Assembly (NCBI GenBank): GCA_016720115.1
Contig: JADJXT010000002.1
Coordinates: 310,001-374,000 of the forward strand
Source: Sphingomonadales bacterium
Lineage (GTDB): Bacteria > Pseudomonadota > Alphaproteobacteria > Sphingomonadales > Sphingomonadaceae
Reading direction: 5' to 3'
DNA length: 64,000 bases
In this document: positions 8,340 through 17,886 of the stretch, one piece after another
How the letters are laid out: every line of letters begins with the position of its first letter
Numbering within the stretch: the first letter of the stretch is position 1
Notes under the pieces: generated by a model
What the model saw: the letters and a program-made list of their open reading frames with translations, nothing else
Told to the model about the DNA's origin: nothing
Database searches by the model: none
Made by a program: the position numbers and the translations under genes

Positions 8340-10571
8340 ATGGCAGCCATCCCGTCCAGACTTGCAAACCCAGCCGGCGCCCTTTGCGCTTCGCTGCTGC
8401 TTGTTTGCGGACTCGACGGAGCGCTGGCACAGGAGGCGGCTGGCACTGAAACGGGCGTGGAGGCCAGCGCAGAAGACGAAATTGCCTTCTCTGCCGACCA
8501 GCTTGATTATGAATTTGCGACGGACACGGTGAAAGCCACAGGCAATGTCATTGCGCGTCGCGACGGATACACGCTGCGCGCAAACACTGTCACATGGGAT
8601 CGGCGCACCGGAAAGGTCATTGCTTCGGGCAATATCCGCTCGATCGGTCCGGAAGGCGATGTTGCTTATGGCGATTCGATCGAAATCACCGAATCGCTGC
8701 GCGACGGCATTGTCGAAAACATGCTGCTCGTACTCAGCGACGGCAGCCGCCTCGCCGCAAACAAGGGAACGCGCGTCGACGGCAAGATGACACTGGAAGG
8801 TGCTGCCTACACCCCCTGCGCGGTCGAGGGCCCCGATGGTTGCCCCAAAGATCCGAGCTGGCAGGTGAAGGCAGTCAAGGTCGTCTACGATCCAGTCAAG
8901 AAACGCGTCAAATATGAAGGCGCCCGGATCGAGCTTTTCGGTTTGCCTGTAATTCCGCTACCCGGCCTGTCACATCCGGCTGAAACCGCGGCAGGTAGCG
9001 GTTTCCTCGTCCCCAATTTGCGTTTCTCGCGCAACAATGGCGTCGAGATCGAGCAGGGCTATTACTGGCGACTGTCGGACAATCGCGATCTTCTGTTGTC
9101 GGCCCATGTCTTCAGCGAAGTCGCGCCGATGGCGCAGGCCCGTTATCGTGCATGGGAAGAAAAGGGCGCATTCCAGATTACCGGCTATGCAACCTACAGC
9201 AATAAGGTGTCGACATCCGGCACGGGCGCCATCGGCAAGGATGTGTTCCGCGGATATATCGACGGAGCCGGCAAATTCCAGTTCACACCCAATTGGTCGG
9301 CTTCCGCATCGGTTCGGTTTGCAACTGACCGGACATTCCTGCGCCGCTACGATATCAGCCGCGACGACCGGTTGCGCAACAACATCAACGTCGAGCGGAT
9401 TGACGAGAACAGCTATTTCGCCTTCAACGGCTGGGGCGTGCAAACATTGCGCACCGGCGACCGACAGGCATTGCAGCCCATTGCGCTGCCCGAAATCGAC
9501 TATCGCCTGCGGCTTACCGATCCGGTGCTGGGCGGCAAGGTGCAGCTGCAAGCGAATAGCCTGTTGATCGGTCGGACGGATGGACAGGATACGCGTCGCG
9601 CCTTTGCTTCCGGACGCTGGGATTTGCGTACGCTCACCGGGCTTGGCCAAGAAGTCAATTTCACCGTTCTAAGTCGGGGCGACGTCTATCATAGCGACGA
9701 AAATCTGACGACCGTTACACCCATCTATCGCGGTGAAAGCGGCTGGAACGGGCGGGGTATTGCCGCAGCTGCAGTCGATATGCGCTGGCCTTTCGCCGGC
9801 GAAGCCTTCGGCGGCACGCAAATGCTGACTCCCCGCATCCAGTTGGTCGGCGCCTATACGACGTCCAACCTCAAAATGCCGAACGAGGATGCACGCGCCG
9901 TCGATCTTGAAGACAGCAACCTGTTCGCGCTCAACCGTTTCCCCGGCTATGACCGTGTGGAGGACAATGCCCGCATAACCTACGGCCTCGACTGGTCGGT
10001 CAAGGGCAAGGAAACCAGCTTCGATTTCAACATCGGGCAAAGCTACCGCCTGTCGAACCGCGCGACGATCTTCCCTGACGGCACCGGGCTGTCGGACAAG
10101 GTTTCGGATATTGTCGGGCGCAGCGAATTCCGCTTCCGCGATTTTGTGAAGCTGACGCATCGCTTCCGGCTCGACAAGGACAATTTCGCGATACGCCGCA
10201 ACGAAATCGACGCAACCGTCGGGTCACGAAGCACCTACGTTCAGGCTGGATATTTGCGGCTGAACCGCAATATCGGATCGACACTCGAAGACCTTGCCGA
10301 CCGTGAAGAAGTGCGGCTTGCGGGGCGTTTGCGGCTGGCCCGCTATTGGTCGCTATTCGGTTCAACGATTATCGACCTGACCGACAAGAACGAGGATCCG
10401 CTCGCGGTTTCTGACGGCCTTGAGGCCATTCGCCACCGGCTTGGGCTGGCCTATGACGACGACTGCCTGTCGCTCGCAGTCACCTGGCGTCGCGACTATC
10501 AGCCAACCGGCGACGCTCGCCGCGGCAATACTTTCCTGTTCCGACTGGAATTTAAGAATCTTGGCGTCTAA
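8340..10571 (+). CDS. lptD: LPS assembly outer membrane protein LptD
   Basis: A 743-residue outer-membrane barrel that inserts lipopolysaccharide into the outer leaflet. A signal peptide ends near ALAQEA (about residue 32). Residues about 45-150 form the LptA-like jellyroll (SADQLDYEFATDTVKATGNV and the following turns), and the rest is the C-terminal barrel rich in aromatic/polar alternation (LTHRFRLDKDNFAIRRN). Cysteines in YTPCAVEGPDGCP and near the C-terminus (DDDCLSL) could form the inter-domain disulfides known in LptD. It is the first gene of lptD-surA-pdxA-rsmA. Confidence 0.95.
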   Translation: MAAIPSRLANPAGALCASLLLVCGLDGALAQEAAGTETGVEASAEDEIAFSADQLDYEFATDTVKATGNVIARRDGYTLRANTVTWDRRTGKVIASGNIRSIGPEGDVAYGDSIEITESLRDGIVENMLLVLSDGSRLAANKGTRVDGKMTLEGAAYTPCAVEGPDGCPKDPSWQVKAVKVVYDPVKKRVKYEGARIELFGLPVIPLPGLSHPAETAAGSGFLVPNLRFSRNNGVEIEQGYYWRLSDNRDLLLSAHVFSEVAPMAQARYRAWEEKGAFQITGYATYSNKVSTSGTGAIGKDVFRGYIDGAGKFQFTPNWSASASVRFATDRTFLRRYDISRDDRLRNNINVERIDENSYFAFNGWGVQTLRTGDRQALQPIALPEIDYRLRLTDPVLGGKVQLQANSLLIGRTDGQDTRRAFASGRWDLRTLTGLGQEVNFTVLSRGDVYHSDENLTTVTPIYRGESGWNGRGIAAAAVDMRWPFAGEAFGGTQMLTPRIQLVGAYTTSNLKMPNEDARAVDLEDSNLFALNRFPGYDRVEDNARITYGLDWSVKGKETSFDFNIGQSYRLSNRATIFPDGTGLSDKVSDIVGRSEFRFRDFVKLTHRFRLDKDNFAIRRNEIDATVGSRSTYVQAGYLRLNRNIGSTLEDLADREEVRLAGRLRLARYWSLFGSTIIDLTDKNEDPLAVSDGLEAIRHRLGLAYDDDCLSLAVTWRRDYQPTGDARRGNTFLFRLEFKNLGV

Positions 10572-10667
10572 GGAAGGCGACCAAGGGGGTAACCGGCTTT
10601 TCAGCTATCGTTCAGCCTGCGCCCCCTATTGCGCGCGGCCCGTATCGGCCATTCATGGAAGTATGAA

Positions 10668-12011
10668 ATGAAAAGCATCTATCGTCTTGCATTGGTGAGT
10701 ACAGCAGCCGCAGTGATCGCGTTGACGCCGGCCAGCAGCCAGACCGTGGCAGACGAAACCCAGCCAGAAGCCTCTCTCGACATACCGGGTGGTGGCCAGT
10801 TGCTGGCAAAGCCCAGCGATCCGAATGTTCGCAAGGCAACCGCAATCGTGAACGGAGAAATCATCACCGGCACCGACATTGATCAGCGTCTCGCGCTGAT
10901 TGTCATGGCAAATGAAGGCGAGTTGCCGCCTGAGGAAATGGCGCGCTTCCGCACACAAATCCTGCAAAACCTGATCGATGAATCGCTGCAGATCCAGGAA
11001 GCGGCAGCGAATGAAATCGAAGTCAGCGATGCAGAGGTAAACCAGTATTTTGAACGCGTGGCCGAACAGAATTTCAAACGGTCAGTCGACGATACCGACA
11101 AATATCTGGCCTCGAAGGGCAGCTCGATCGCCACACTCAAGCGGCAGATCAAGGCCGAGCTTTCATGGAACCGCCTGCTAAGCCGCAATGTCCGCCCGTT
11201 CATCAATGTCAGCGATGATGAGGTCAACATCATTATCGAGCGCATCAATGCGACGAAGGGGACAACCGAATACCGGCTGGGCGAAATATATCTGTCAGCC
11301 ACGCCTGAAAATCAGGAGCAGGTATTCGCCAACGCGCAAAAGATACTGGAGCAAATCCAGCAAGGTGGTTCGTTTACCGCTTATGCCCGCCAGTTTTCGG
11401 AAGCTTCCACGGCTGCCGTAGGTGGCGATCTGGGATGGGTCCGGCTGGAACAGTTGCCGCAATCGCTGGCGACCGCGGCGTCGCAGATGGGCGGCAACGA
11501 AATCGTTGCCATTCCGGCGCCGGGCGGCATCTCGCTGTTGCTCCTCATCGACAAGCGTCAGGTCGCCACCACCGATCCGCGCGATTCGGTGCTCAGCCTG
11601 AAGCAGCTCGCCATTTCCTTCCCTCAAGGGATGACGGAAGCGCAGGCAGGCCCGGTCGTGAAGCGGTTCAACGAAGAAACCCAGAAAATCAGCGGTTGCG
11701 GTGCCGCCGATGACATTGCCCGCACCTTGAATGCTGATGTGGTCAATCGCGATGGCATCAAGGTGCGCGACCTCCCCGGGCCGCTCCAGCAAATCATGCT
11801 CGATCTCCAGATCGGCCAGTCGACGCCGCCTTATGGCTCGATGCAGGATGGTGTCCGCGTGTTCGTGCTTTGTGGCCGCGATGCCCCGGAAGCCGCAACA
11901 CAGGAATCATTCGACGATGTCATGTCACGGCTGGAGGACGAGCGCATCAACAAGCGCGCACGCCTTTACCTGCGTGATCTTCGTCGCGACGCGATCATCG
12001 AATATAATTGA
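10668..12011 (+). CDS. surA: Periplasmic chaperone / peptidyl-prolyl isomerase SurA
   Basis: A 447-residue exported chaperone for outer-membrane proteins, including LptD. The frame is open from 10629, but ATG 10668 gives a good signal peptide ending near PASSQTVAD. Residues about 60-175 are the SurA N-terminal chaperone domain (VNGEIITGTDIDQRLALIV). Residues about 200-305 are a parvulin domain (EYRLGEIYLS ... FSEASTAAVGGDLGWV). The second parvulin module seems degenerate. The stop codon shares its A with the pdxA start (TGATG). Confidence 0.93.
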   Translation: MKSIYRLALVSTAAAVIALTPASSQTVADETQPEASLDIPGGGQLLAKPSDPNVRKATAIVNGEIITGTDIDQRLALIVMANEGELPPEEMARFRTQILQNLIDESLQIQEAAANEIEVSDAEVNQYFERVAEQNFKRSVDDTDKYLASKGSSIATLKRQIKAELSWNRLLSRNVRPFINVSDDEVNIIIERINATKGTTEYRLGEIYLSATPENQEQVFANAQKILEQIQQGGSFTAYARQFSEASTAAVGGDLGWVRLEQLPQSLATAASQMGGNEIVAIPAPGGISLLLLIDKRQVATTDPRDSVLSLKQLAISFPQGMTEAQAGPVVKRFNEETQKISGCGAADDIARTLNADVVNRDGIKVRDLPGPLQQIMLDLQIGQSTPPYGSMQDGVRVFVLCGRDAPEAATQESFDDVMSRLEDERINKRARLYLRDLRRDAIIEYN

Positions 12012-13036
12012 TGGCAGCGGTCGATACCAACCTGCCGCTCGCCATTTCCAGCGGCGATCCGGCAGGCGTCGGCCCTGAAATCATCGGCAAAGCCTGGGAA
12101 GCCCGCAAGAAGCAGAAGCTGAATAGTTTCTTTGCCATCGGCGATATTGCCAGTTTTGCACGTCATTGGGATGGTCCGGTTGTCCGGATCGATAATCCTG
12201 ATCAGGCCGCCGAACGGTTTGATGACGCCCTGCCCGTCTTTCATGTGCATGATTGCACTTCGATAATTCCGGGCACACCGGACCTGGACGGTGCCCATTG
12301 TGCTTTGCAGGCACTGGAACTGGCAACAGGTTTTGCGCGGTCCGGAACGGTCGCTGGGCTCGTTACGGGGCCAGTTTCCAAGGCGCAGCTTTATGCAATT
12401 GGTTTCAACTATCCCGGGCAGACCGAATTTGTTGCCGAACGGTGCGGCGTAGAGCGTCGCAACGCCGTGATGATGCTGGCCGGGCCAGACCTGCGGGTGG
12501 TGCCGATGACGACCCATATCCCGCTGTCCAGCGTCGCCTCGCAACTGGATGTCCGCCTGATCCGCCGTCGCATCCGGGCGACAGCCAAGGGCCTGTCCCG
12601 CGATTTCGGCATCAAAAACCCGCGTTTGGCCATTGCAGGCTTCAACCCGCATGCAGGCGAAAGCGGCAATCTCGGCCGTGAGGAAATCGACATTTTCGGA
12701 CCCGCGCTGACTTCGATTGCCGAAGAGGGCTATGACGTTGTCGGCCCCTTGCCGGCGGACACCATGTTCCATGCGGAAGCGCGCAAGAATTTCGACGCAG
12801 CTTTATGCGCCTATCATGATCAGGCGCTGATTCCGCTGAAAACGCTTTATTTTCATGAGGCTGTCAACATCACTTTAGGTCTGCCCGTGGTGCGGACATC
12901 CCCCGATCACGGCACGGCCTTTGTCATTGCCGGAAAGAGCGAGGCGCGGCCCGACTCGATGATTGCGGCAATCCGCATGGCGGGCGAAGCTGTAACCAAC
13001 CGCAAGGCCTTTGCCACCGCCGCTTGCCCGGCATGA
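12011..13036 (+). CDS. pdxA: 4-hydroxythreonine-4-phosphate dehydrogenase
   Basis: A 341-residue NAD-dependent enzyme of pyridoxal phosphate synthesis. SSGDPAGVGPEI at the N-terminus is the PdxA signature. GFNPHAGESGNLGREE carries a conserved metal-binding His, and AYHDQALIPLK a second one. ATG 12011 was chosen over the in-frame TTG three bases upstream because it gives the TGATG junction with surA and the standard N-terminus. The rsmA start overlaps its stop by 4 bp. The surA-pdxA-rsmA order is a classic proteobacterial operon. Confidence 0.95.
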   Translation: MAAVDTNLPLAISSGDPAGVGPEIIGKAWEARKKQKLNSFFAIGDIASFARHWDGPVVRIDNPDQAAERFDDALPVFHVHDCTSIIPGTPDLDGAHCALQALELATGFARSGTVAGLVTGPVSKAQLYAIGFNYPGQTEFVAERCGVERRNAVMMLAGPDLRVVPMTTHIPLSSVASQLDVRLIRRRIRATAKGLSRDFGIKNPRLAIAGFNPHAGESGNLGREEIDIFGPALTSIAEEGYDVVGPLPADTMFHAEARKNFDAALCAYHDQALIPLKTLYFHEAVNITLGLPVVRTSPDHGTAFVIAGKSEARPDSMIAAIRMAGEAVTNRKAFATAACPA

Positions 13037-13866
13037 GCGCGCCCAAGCTTCCCCCTTTGCGCGAGGTGATCGCGAAGCATGGGCTGTCTGCCAGCAAGGC
13101 GCTTGGCCAGAATTTCCTTTTCGACGAACAGTTGCTCGATCGCATTGCCGCCGTGCCCGGATCGCTCGAGGGGGAGCAGGTCTATGAAGTCGGCCCCGGC
13201 CCCGGCGGCCTGACACGCGCCTTGTTGCGTGCGGGCGCCAATGTGACCGCAGTCGAACGCGACAGGCGCTGTCTGCCCGCACTTGCCGAACTGGCAGAAG
13301 CCTATCCGGATCAATTGCGCGTGATCGAGGGCGATGCGATGAAAATCGATCCTGCCAGCGAGATCGGCGCGCCCTTTCATATCGCCTCCAACCTGCCCTA
13401 TAATGTCGGAACCGCGCTTGCGGTCGGCTGGCTGGGAGGCGAGAGTTGGCCACCACAGTGGAAATCGCTGACCCTGATGTTTCAGCGCGAAGTCGCGGAT
13501 CGCATCGTCGCGAAACCCGGCACCGATGCTTATGGACGACTCGCCATTCTTGCCCAGTGGCGCTGCGATGCGCGCATTGCGATGCCGGTACACCGTAGTG
13601 CCTTCACCCCGCCACCCAAGGTGATGTCGGCGGTGGTGCACCTCACGCCCAAGGCGCAACCCGAAGGCGTGCGTATGGCAACGCTGGAAGCGCTGACCGC
13701 GGCAGCCTTTGGCCAACGTCGCAAGATGCTCCGCCAGAGTTTGAAGGGCTTACCCAACGCGCTCGAAGCGCTGGAAAAGGTCGCCATCGCTGCAGACCGC
13801 CGCCCCGAAACGCTCGATCTGCCTGAATGGATCAACCTCGCTGGGACGCTTGATACGCTTCGCTAG
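13033..13866 (+). CDS. rsmA: 16S rRNA adenine dimethyltransferase RsmA/KsgA
   Basis: A 277-residue methyltransferase that dimethylates two adjacent adenosines near the 3' end of 16S rRNA late in 30S assembly. KALGQNFLFDEQLLDRI, the SAM-binding YEVGPGPGGLTRAL and the catalytic NLPYN motif (IASNLPYNVGTAL) are all present. The start ATG overlaps the pdxA stop as ATGA; an upstream in-frame ATG at 13024 would lie further inside pdxA and is less likely. Confidence 0.96.
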   Translation: MSAPKLPPLREVIAKHGLSASKALGQNFLFDEQLLDRIAAVPGSLEGEQVYEVGPGPGGLTRALLRAGANVTAVERDRRCLPALAELAEAYPDQLRVIEGDAMKIDPASEIGAPFHIASNLPYNVGTALAVGWLGGESWPPQWKSLTLMFQREVADRIVAKPGTDAYGRLAILAQWRCDARIAMPVHRSAFTPPPKVMSAVVHLTPKAQPEGVRMATLEALTAAAFGQRRKMLRQSLKGLPNALEALEKVAIAADRRPETLDLPEWINLAGTLDTLR

Positions 13867-13904
13867 GGGTGGCGCATTGGTGCGGATTCCGCTAGAGGTA
13901 TCAA

Positions 13905-15116
13905 ATGCAACCGCTTTCCCATTCGGAACAGGCCGCGCTTGAACGGCCAGACCATGACCGCATGCTGGCACAGGTGCAGATCTGGGCCGGAATCAACAGC
14001 GGTACCGGCAATTTGAAAGGGCTGGGGACAACCGCAAGCCTGCTTGCCGACGCTTTCACCTCGCTGCATGGCGAAGTCGAACTGGTCGAACCTGCACCGG
14101 TCGAAAAAGTGCTGGCCGACGGTTCCGTTGTCGAAGTGGCGCATGGCCGCCATCTTGTCGCGACCGTCCGTCCGGAAGCACCGATACAATTGCTGCTGAC
14201 CGGCCATATGGACACAGTGTTCGCGGTCGATCATTCGTTTCAGGAACAGCGCTGGCTTGATGAAGGCGTGCTCAACGGACCCGGCGTTGCAGACATGAAG
14301 GGCGGTATTGCCGTCATGCTGGCGGCGCTATCTGCTGCGGAGACCGCGCCCGAATTCCACAATGTCGGCTATCAGGTGATGATCAACAGCGATGAGGAGA
14401 CTGGCTCAGCCTCTTCAGCAGAACTGATCCAGCAGTTGGCCAAGGGCAAGCTGGCGGCCTTGACCTATGAACCTTCGGCGCTTCCGGATGGAACATTGGC
14501 GGGTGCACGGGCCGGAAGCGGCAACTTTTCGATCATCGTGAACGGACGAAGCGCGCATGCCGGACGCAACCCGCAGGAAGGAAGAAACGCCCTTCTCGCC
14601 GCAGCAGACCTTGCGCTTCGCCTGAAGGCGCTGACGCGCGATGGCCTGTCGGTCAATCCGGCCAGGATCGACGGTGGAAGCCCGAACAATGTCGTTCCCG
14701 ATCATGCGGTTCTGCGCGTCAATCTGCGTCCGCACAGCCCTGAACTTCAGGATATTGCTTATAATGAAATCAAAAAGTTGATTTCATCTATTGAGCAAGA
14801 GCATGAAGTTTCAATTCACTTGCATGGCCATTTCAACCGACCGCCCAAGCCATTGACCCCCGAAGCTGAAAAGCTGTTCGGCCTCGTCAAGCAATGCGGT
14901 GAGGATTTGGGCCTATCAATCGGCTGGAAGTCGACGGGCGGCGTGTGCGATGGCAACAATATCGCGGCTTGCGGCGTGCCCGTAGTCGATACCATGGGCG
15001 TTCGCGGGGGCAGCATCCACAGCAGCGACGAATTTCTGATAACCGAGAGCTTGGTTGAACGCGCCCGCCTTTCCGCGCTGACGCTGCTTCGGATCGCACA
15101 AAAAGGGGCAATATGA
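13905..15116 (+). CDS. M20 family metallo-amidohydrolase linked to arginine succinyltransferase genes
   Basis: A 403-residue di-zinc amidohydrolase of the ArgE/DapE/carboxypeptidase G2 group. TGHMDTVF (His101, Asp103), GPGVADMKGG (Asp130) and NSDEETGS (Glu164/Glu165) supply the metal and catalytic residues, and the C-terminal SIHSSDEF carries the last metal ligand. Residues about 195-300 form the inserted lid domain (ARAGSGNFSIIVNGRSAHAG). The stop overlaps astA by 4 bp (ATGA), and astB follows. I infer it acts on a succinylated intermediate of the same route, perhaps N-succinylornithine or N-succinylglutamate. Substrate cannot be read from sequence. Confidence 0.85.
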   Translation: MQPLSHSEQAALERPDHDRMLAQVQIWAGINSGTGNLKGLGTTASLLADAFTSLHGEVELVEPAPVEKVLADGSVVEVAHGRHLVATVRPEAPIQLLLTGHMDTVFAVDHSFQEQRWLDEGVLNGPGVADMKGGIAVMLAALSAAETAPEFHNVGYQVMINSDEETGSASSAELIQQLAKGKLAALTYEPSALPDGTLAGARAGSGNFSIIVNGRSAHAGRNPQEGRNALLAAADLALRLKALTRDGLSVNPARIDGGSPNNVVPDHAVLRVNLRPHSPELQDIAYNEIKKLISSIEQEHEVSIHLHGHFNRPPKPLTPEAEKLFGLVKQCGEDLGLSIGWKSTGGVCDGNNIAACGVPVVDTMGVRGGSIHSSDEFLITESLVERARLSALTLLRIAQKGAI

Positions 15117-16156
15117 AGTTCATTATCCGTCCGGCGAACATGTCGGACCTGCAACCCATGTATGAAATGGCCAAGCGTACCGGCGGCGGGTTCACCAACC
15201 TGCCCCCCGATCGCAAGGCTTTGACCGCCAAGCTGGAACGGTCGGCAGAGGGTTTTGCCCGCGAAGGCGAAGGCGTTGGCGACGATCTGTTCGTGTTCAT
15301 CCTCGAAAATCTCGAAACCGGCGAAGTGCGCGGCACCTGCCAGATTTTCTCGGCAGTCGGCCAAAAATGGCCCTTTTACAGCTATCGGATCGGGGCGTTG
15401 ACCCAGCATAGTGTCGAGCTGGAACGTACATTCCGCGCCGACATTTTGAACCTTTCAACCGATCTTGAAGGCGCCACGGAGGTTGGCGGTCTGTTCCTCC
15501 ATCCCGGCGAACGCGCGGGCGGCCTTGGTATGCTGATTGCCCGCAGCCGCTATCTCTTCATTCGCAACCACCGTGAACGCTTTGCCGACCGCACGCTGGC
15601 GGAGTTGCGCGGCGTGATTGACGAGGCTGGCGGCTCTCCCTTCTGGGACGGCGTTGCCGGTCGTTTCTTCGGCATGAATTTCCAGGATGCCGATGAATTC
15701 AACGCCAAATTCGGCAATCAGTTTATCGCAGACCTGATGCCCAAACACCCGGTCTATATCGCCATGCTCACCGAAGCAGCACGGCATGTGATCGGGGTGC
15801 CCCACCCCACCGGTCGCGCGGCAATGCGGATGCTGGAGGAAGAGGGTTTTGCCTGGGAGAATTACATCGACATCTTCGACGGCGGCCCGACGATGACAGC
15901 GCGTACCGACCAGATCCGCAGTGTGCGCGAAGCCAGGGACGCCCAGATTGTCGAGATCAGCAATGCGCTGGGTGACCCGCACGAGGGCAACGTCGGCGGC
16001 ACCAAGATGCTGGTCACGCATGGCCTGCTCGAAAATTTCCGTGCATCCTATGGCTGGGTTGAAACAGCCGAAAATGGCGTAATTCTGGATGGCCAGTGCG
16101 CCGAAAATCTTGGCGTGATCACGGGAGACACCGTCACTTTTGTCCCCAGGTGGTGA
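15113..16156 (+). CDS. astA: Arginine N-succinyltransferase
   Basis: A 347-residue acyltransferase that starts the AST route by moving succinyl from succinyl-CoA to the alpha-amine of arginine. The N-terminus IIRPANMSDLQPMYEMAKRT, the segments GGGFTNLPPD and TEVGGLFLHPGERAGGLGML, and FFGMNFQDADEF are characteristic. A GNAT-like fold is expected. The gene overlaps the M20 hydrolase by 4 bp and is followed by astB after 3 bp, so the three form one transcript. Arginine/ornithine succinyltransferases of other bacteria come as two subunits; only one is seen here. Confidence 0.93.
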   Translation: MKFIIRPANMSDLQPMYEMAKRTGGGFTNLPPDRKALTAKLERSAEGFAREGEGVGDDLFVFILENLETGEVRGTCQIFSAVGQKWPFYSYRIGALTQHSVELERTFRADILNLSTDLEGATEVGGLFLHPGERAGGLGMLIARSRYLFIRNHRERFADRTLAELRGVIDEAGGSPFWDGVAGRFFGMNFQDADEFNAKFGNQFIADLMPKHPVYIAMLTEAARHVIGVPHPTGRAAMRMLEEEGFAWENYIDIFDGGPTMTARTDQIRSVREARDAQIVEISNALGDPHEGNVGGTKMLVTHGLLENFRASYGWVETAENGVILDGQCAENLGVITGDTVTFVPRW

Positions 16157-16159
16157 ACG

Positions 16160-17416
16160 ATGGCGCTGGTTGAGATCAATTTCGACGGCATCATCGGCCC
16201 CAGCCACAATTATGCCGGATTGAGCCCCGGCAATATCGCCTCGGCAAGCAATGCAGGTGCCGTTTCGCAGCCGCGCGCTGCGGCACTGCAGGGCATAGAA
16301 AAAATGCGCGCCAATCTGCGCCTCAGCCTCGCGCAGGGCTTCTTCATGCCGCTTGATCGGCCCAATAAGGCATGGCTGGCGGGCCTCGCCACCGACATGG
16401 CCAGTGCAGAGCCGCATATCCGCGCCGCAGCCTTTTCAGCCTCGGCGATGTGGGCGGCCAATGCCGCGACCGTTTCCCCTGCCCCAGATACGGCGGACGG
16501 CAAATGCCATCTGTCGGCAGCCAACCTTCTGACCATGGCGCATCGCAGCCATGAATGGCCCGGAACGCTCGCACAGTTGAAGCTGGCTTTTGCCGACGAA
16601 CGGCATTTCGCAGTGCACGGCCCTGTGCCTCCACCCTATGGCGACGAAGGCGCGGCCAATTTCATGCGGCTCTGTGCGTCGCATGGCGAGGCGGGCCTGG
16701 AGATCTTCGTCTATGGCAAGTCGGGAGGCCCCTTCCCCGCACGCCAGCATATCGAATCGTCAAAGGCAATCGCACGCGCGCACCGGCTCGATCCTCAACG
16801 GACTCTCTTCGTCCAGCAATCCGAAGTCGCCATTGCGGCAGGGGCATTCCACAATGATGTGGTCGCGGTGGCCAACGAACGGGTGCTTTTCACCCATGAA
16901 CAGGCATTTGAAGAGCCCGAGGCGGCCTATGCCGCCATTCGCGCAAAAATGCCCGAAGCGGAAATCGTCATCGTCCCCGCCGACCGCGTGAGCCTTGCCG
17001 ATGCTGTGCAAAGCTATCTGTTCAACGCGCAGATCGTCACCCTGCCCGATGGCGGCGGCATGGCGTTGATCCTTCCCACAGAAGCGCAGTCGAACCCGAA
17101 TGTGTGGGGCTGGCTGGAAGAACATGTCGCCGGAAACGGGCCGATCCGTCGTCTGGTTCCGGTCGACGTGCGTCAGTCGATGGCCAATGGCGGCGGCCCT
17201 GCATGCCTCCGCCTGCGCGTCGTAGCGGACCCTGCCACCATCGATCCGCGTTTCATCGCCGAGGAGGCGAAGCTCGACCGCATGGCCGAAGTCATCGCGA
17301 CCCATTGGCCGGATAGCATCGCGCCCGGTCAGTTAGGTGATGTTGCGTTGGTTGAGCAAGTGCAAAAGGCGCGGGCGGCGTTGCTGTCTGCCTGCGATCT
17401 TGATGAACTGCTATAG
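16160..17416 (+). CDS. astB: N-succinylarginine dihydrolase
   Basis: A 418-residue enzyme that hydrolyses N2-succinylarginine to N2-succinylornithine, ammonia and CO2. The N-terminus EINFDGIIGPSHNYAGLSPG is diagnostic. The segment VAIAAGAFHNDVVAVANERV contains a conserved His, and MANGGGPACLRLRV carries the nucleophilic cysteine of the amidinotransferase fold. It is the last gene of the M20-astA-astB transcript. The succinylornithine transaminase (astC), astD and astE are not in this window. Confidence 0.95.
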   Translation: MALVEINFDGIIGPSHNYAGLSPGNIASASNAGAVSQPRAAALQGIEKMRANLRLSLAQGFFMPLDRPNKAWLAGLATDMASAEPHIRAAAFSASAMWAANAATVSPAPDTADGKCHLSAANLLTMAHRSHEWPGTLAQLKLAFADERHFAVHGPVPPPYGDEGAANFMRLCASHGEAGLEIFVYGKSGGPFPARQHIESSKAIARAHRLDPQRTLFVQQSEVAIAAGAFHNDVVAVANERVLFTHEQAFEEPEAAYAAIRAKMPEAEIVIVPADRVSLADAVQSYLFNAQIVTLPDGGGMALILPTEAQSNPNVWGWLEEHVAGNGPIRRLVPVDVRQSMANGGGPACLRLRVVADPATIDPRFIAEEAKLDRMAEVIATHWPDSIAPGQLGDVALVEQVQKARAALLSACDLDELL

Positions 17417-17423
17417 CCCCTTT

Positions 17424-17511
17424 CGTCGCCCCCGCGCAGGCGGGGGTCCATCCCCTCAGAGTCAGGTTTGGACCGAGGGTGTCAGAGATGGATTCCCGCT
17501 TTCGCGGGAAT
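17424..17511. repeat. Dispersed palindromic repeat pair after astB
   Basis: Two palindromes lie about 45 bp apart: a GCCCCCGCGCAGGCGGGGG element near 17428-17446 and ATTCCCGCTTTCGCGGGAAT at 17492-17511. The phrases GTCC and GATGGATTCCCGC...AATGACG around them match widespread extragenic repeats of sphingomonads and other proteobacteria. They may also act as the 3' end of the ast transcript. Confidence 0.7.
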
Positions 17512-17617
17512 GACGAAGAAAGGTGTCGAAACCCTTTACAAACTGCGTCAGCGTTAACCATCGAAACCACCGGAAATGCTGAACTGGCACGCGGTTTGCC
17601 TATACACGTGTTAACCT

Positions 17618-17842
17618 ATGAAAAAATTCGCGCGCCTTTTCCAGATCAAGACCAAGACCGAGGTATTCCTTATCACCTATGCCTTGGGGCTGGGTGCAGC
17701 AAAACGCGGCGAAGCCTATCTGTACCAATATCCGGGGTTTGGCGGAAAGCTGTTGTTCGCATGTTGCCTGGGCGCTGTCGTTATAGCTGCAGCGAAGATG
17801 CTGCAGGCCGTTGAGTTGCAGCAGATGTTTGGGACTGATTGA
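17618..17842 (+). CDS. Small hypothetical membrane protein
   Basis: A 74-residue protein starting MKKFARLFQIKTKTEVFLI. A hydrophobic stretch at about residues 43-62 (GGKLLFACCLGAVVIAAAKM) predicts one transmembrane helix. The N-terminal part is basic and would face the cytoplasm. I do not recognise a family, although small proteins of this type recur in sphingomonads. It stands alone between the repeat-rich region after astB and the perfect inverted repeat at 17887-18007. No good ribosome binding site is obvious. Confidence 0.55.
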   Translation: MKKFARLFQIKTKTEVFLITYALGLGAAKRGEAYLYQYPGFGGKLLFACCLGAVVIAAAKMLQAVELQQMFGTD

Positions 17843-17886
17843 TACTCGTTCGGAGCGGGCAACCGATTGGCTGCGCCAGATCACCT

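Noticed and set aside
17429..17511. Possible CRISPR-like repeats after astB
   Set aside because: Only two palindromes, unlike each other and without regular spacers, so they are REP-like elements.
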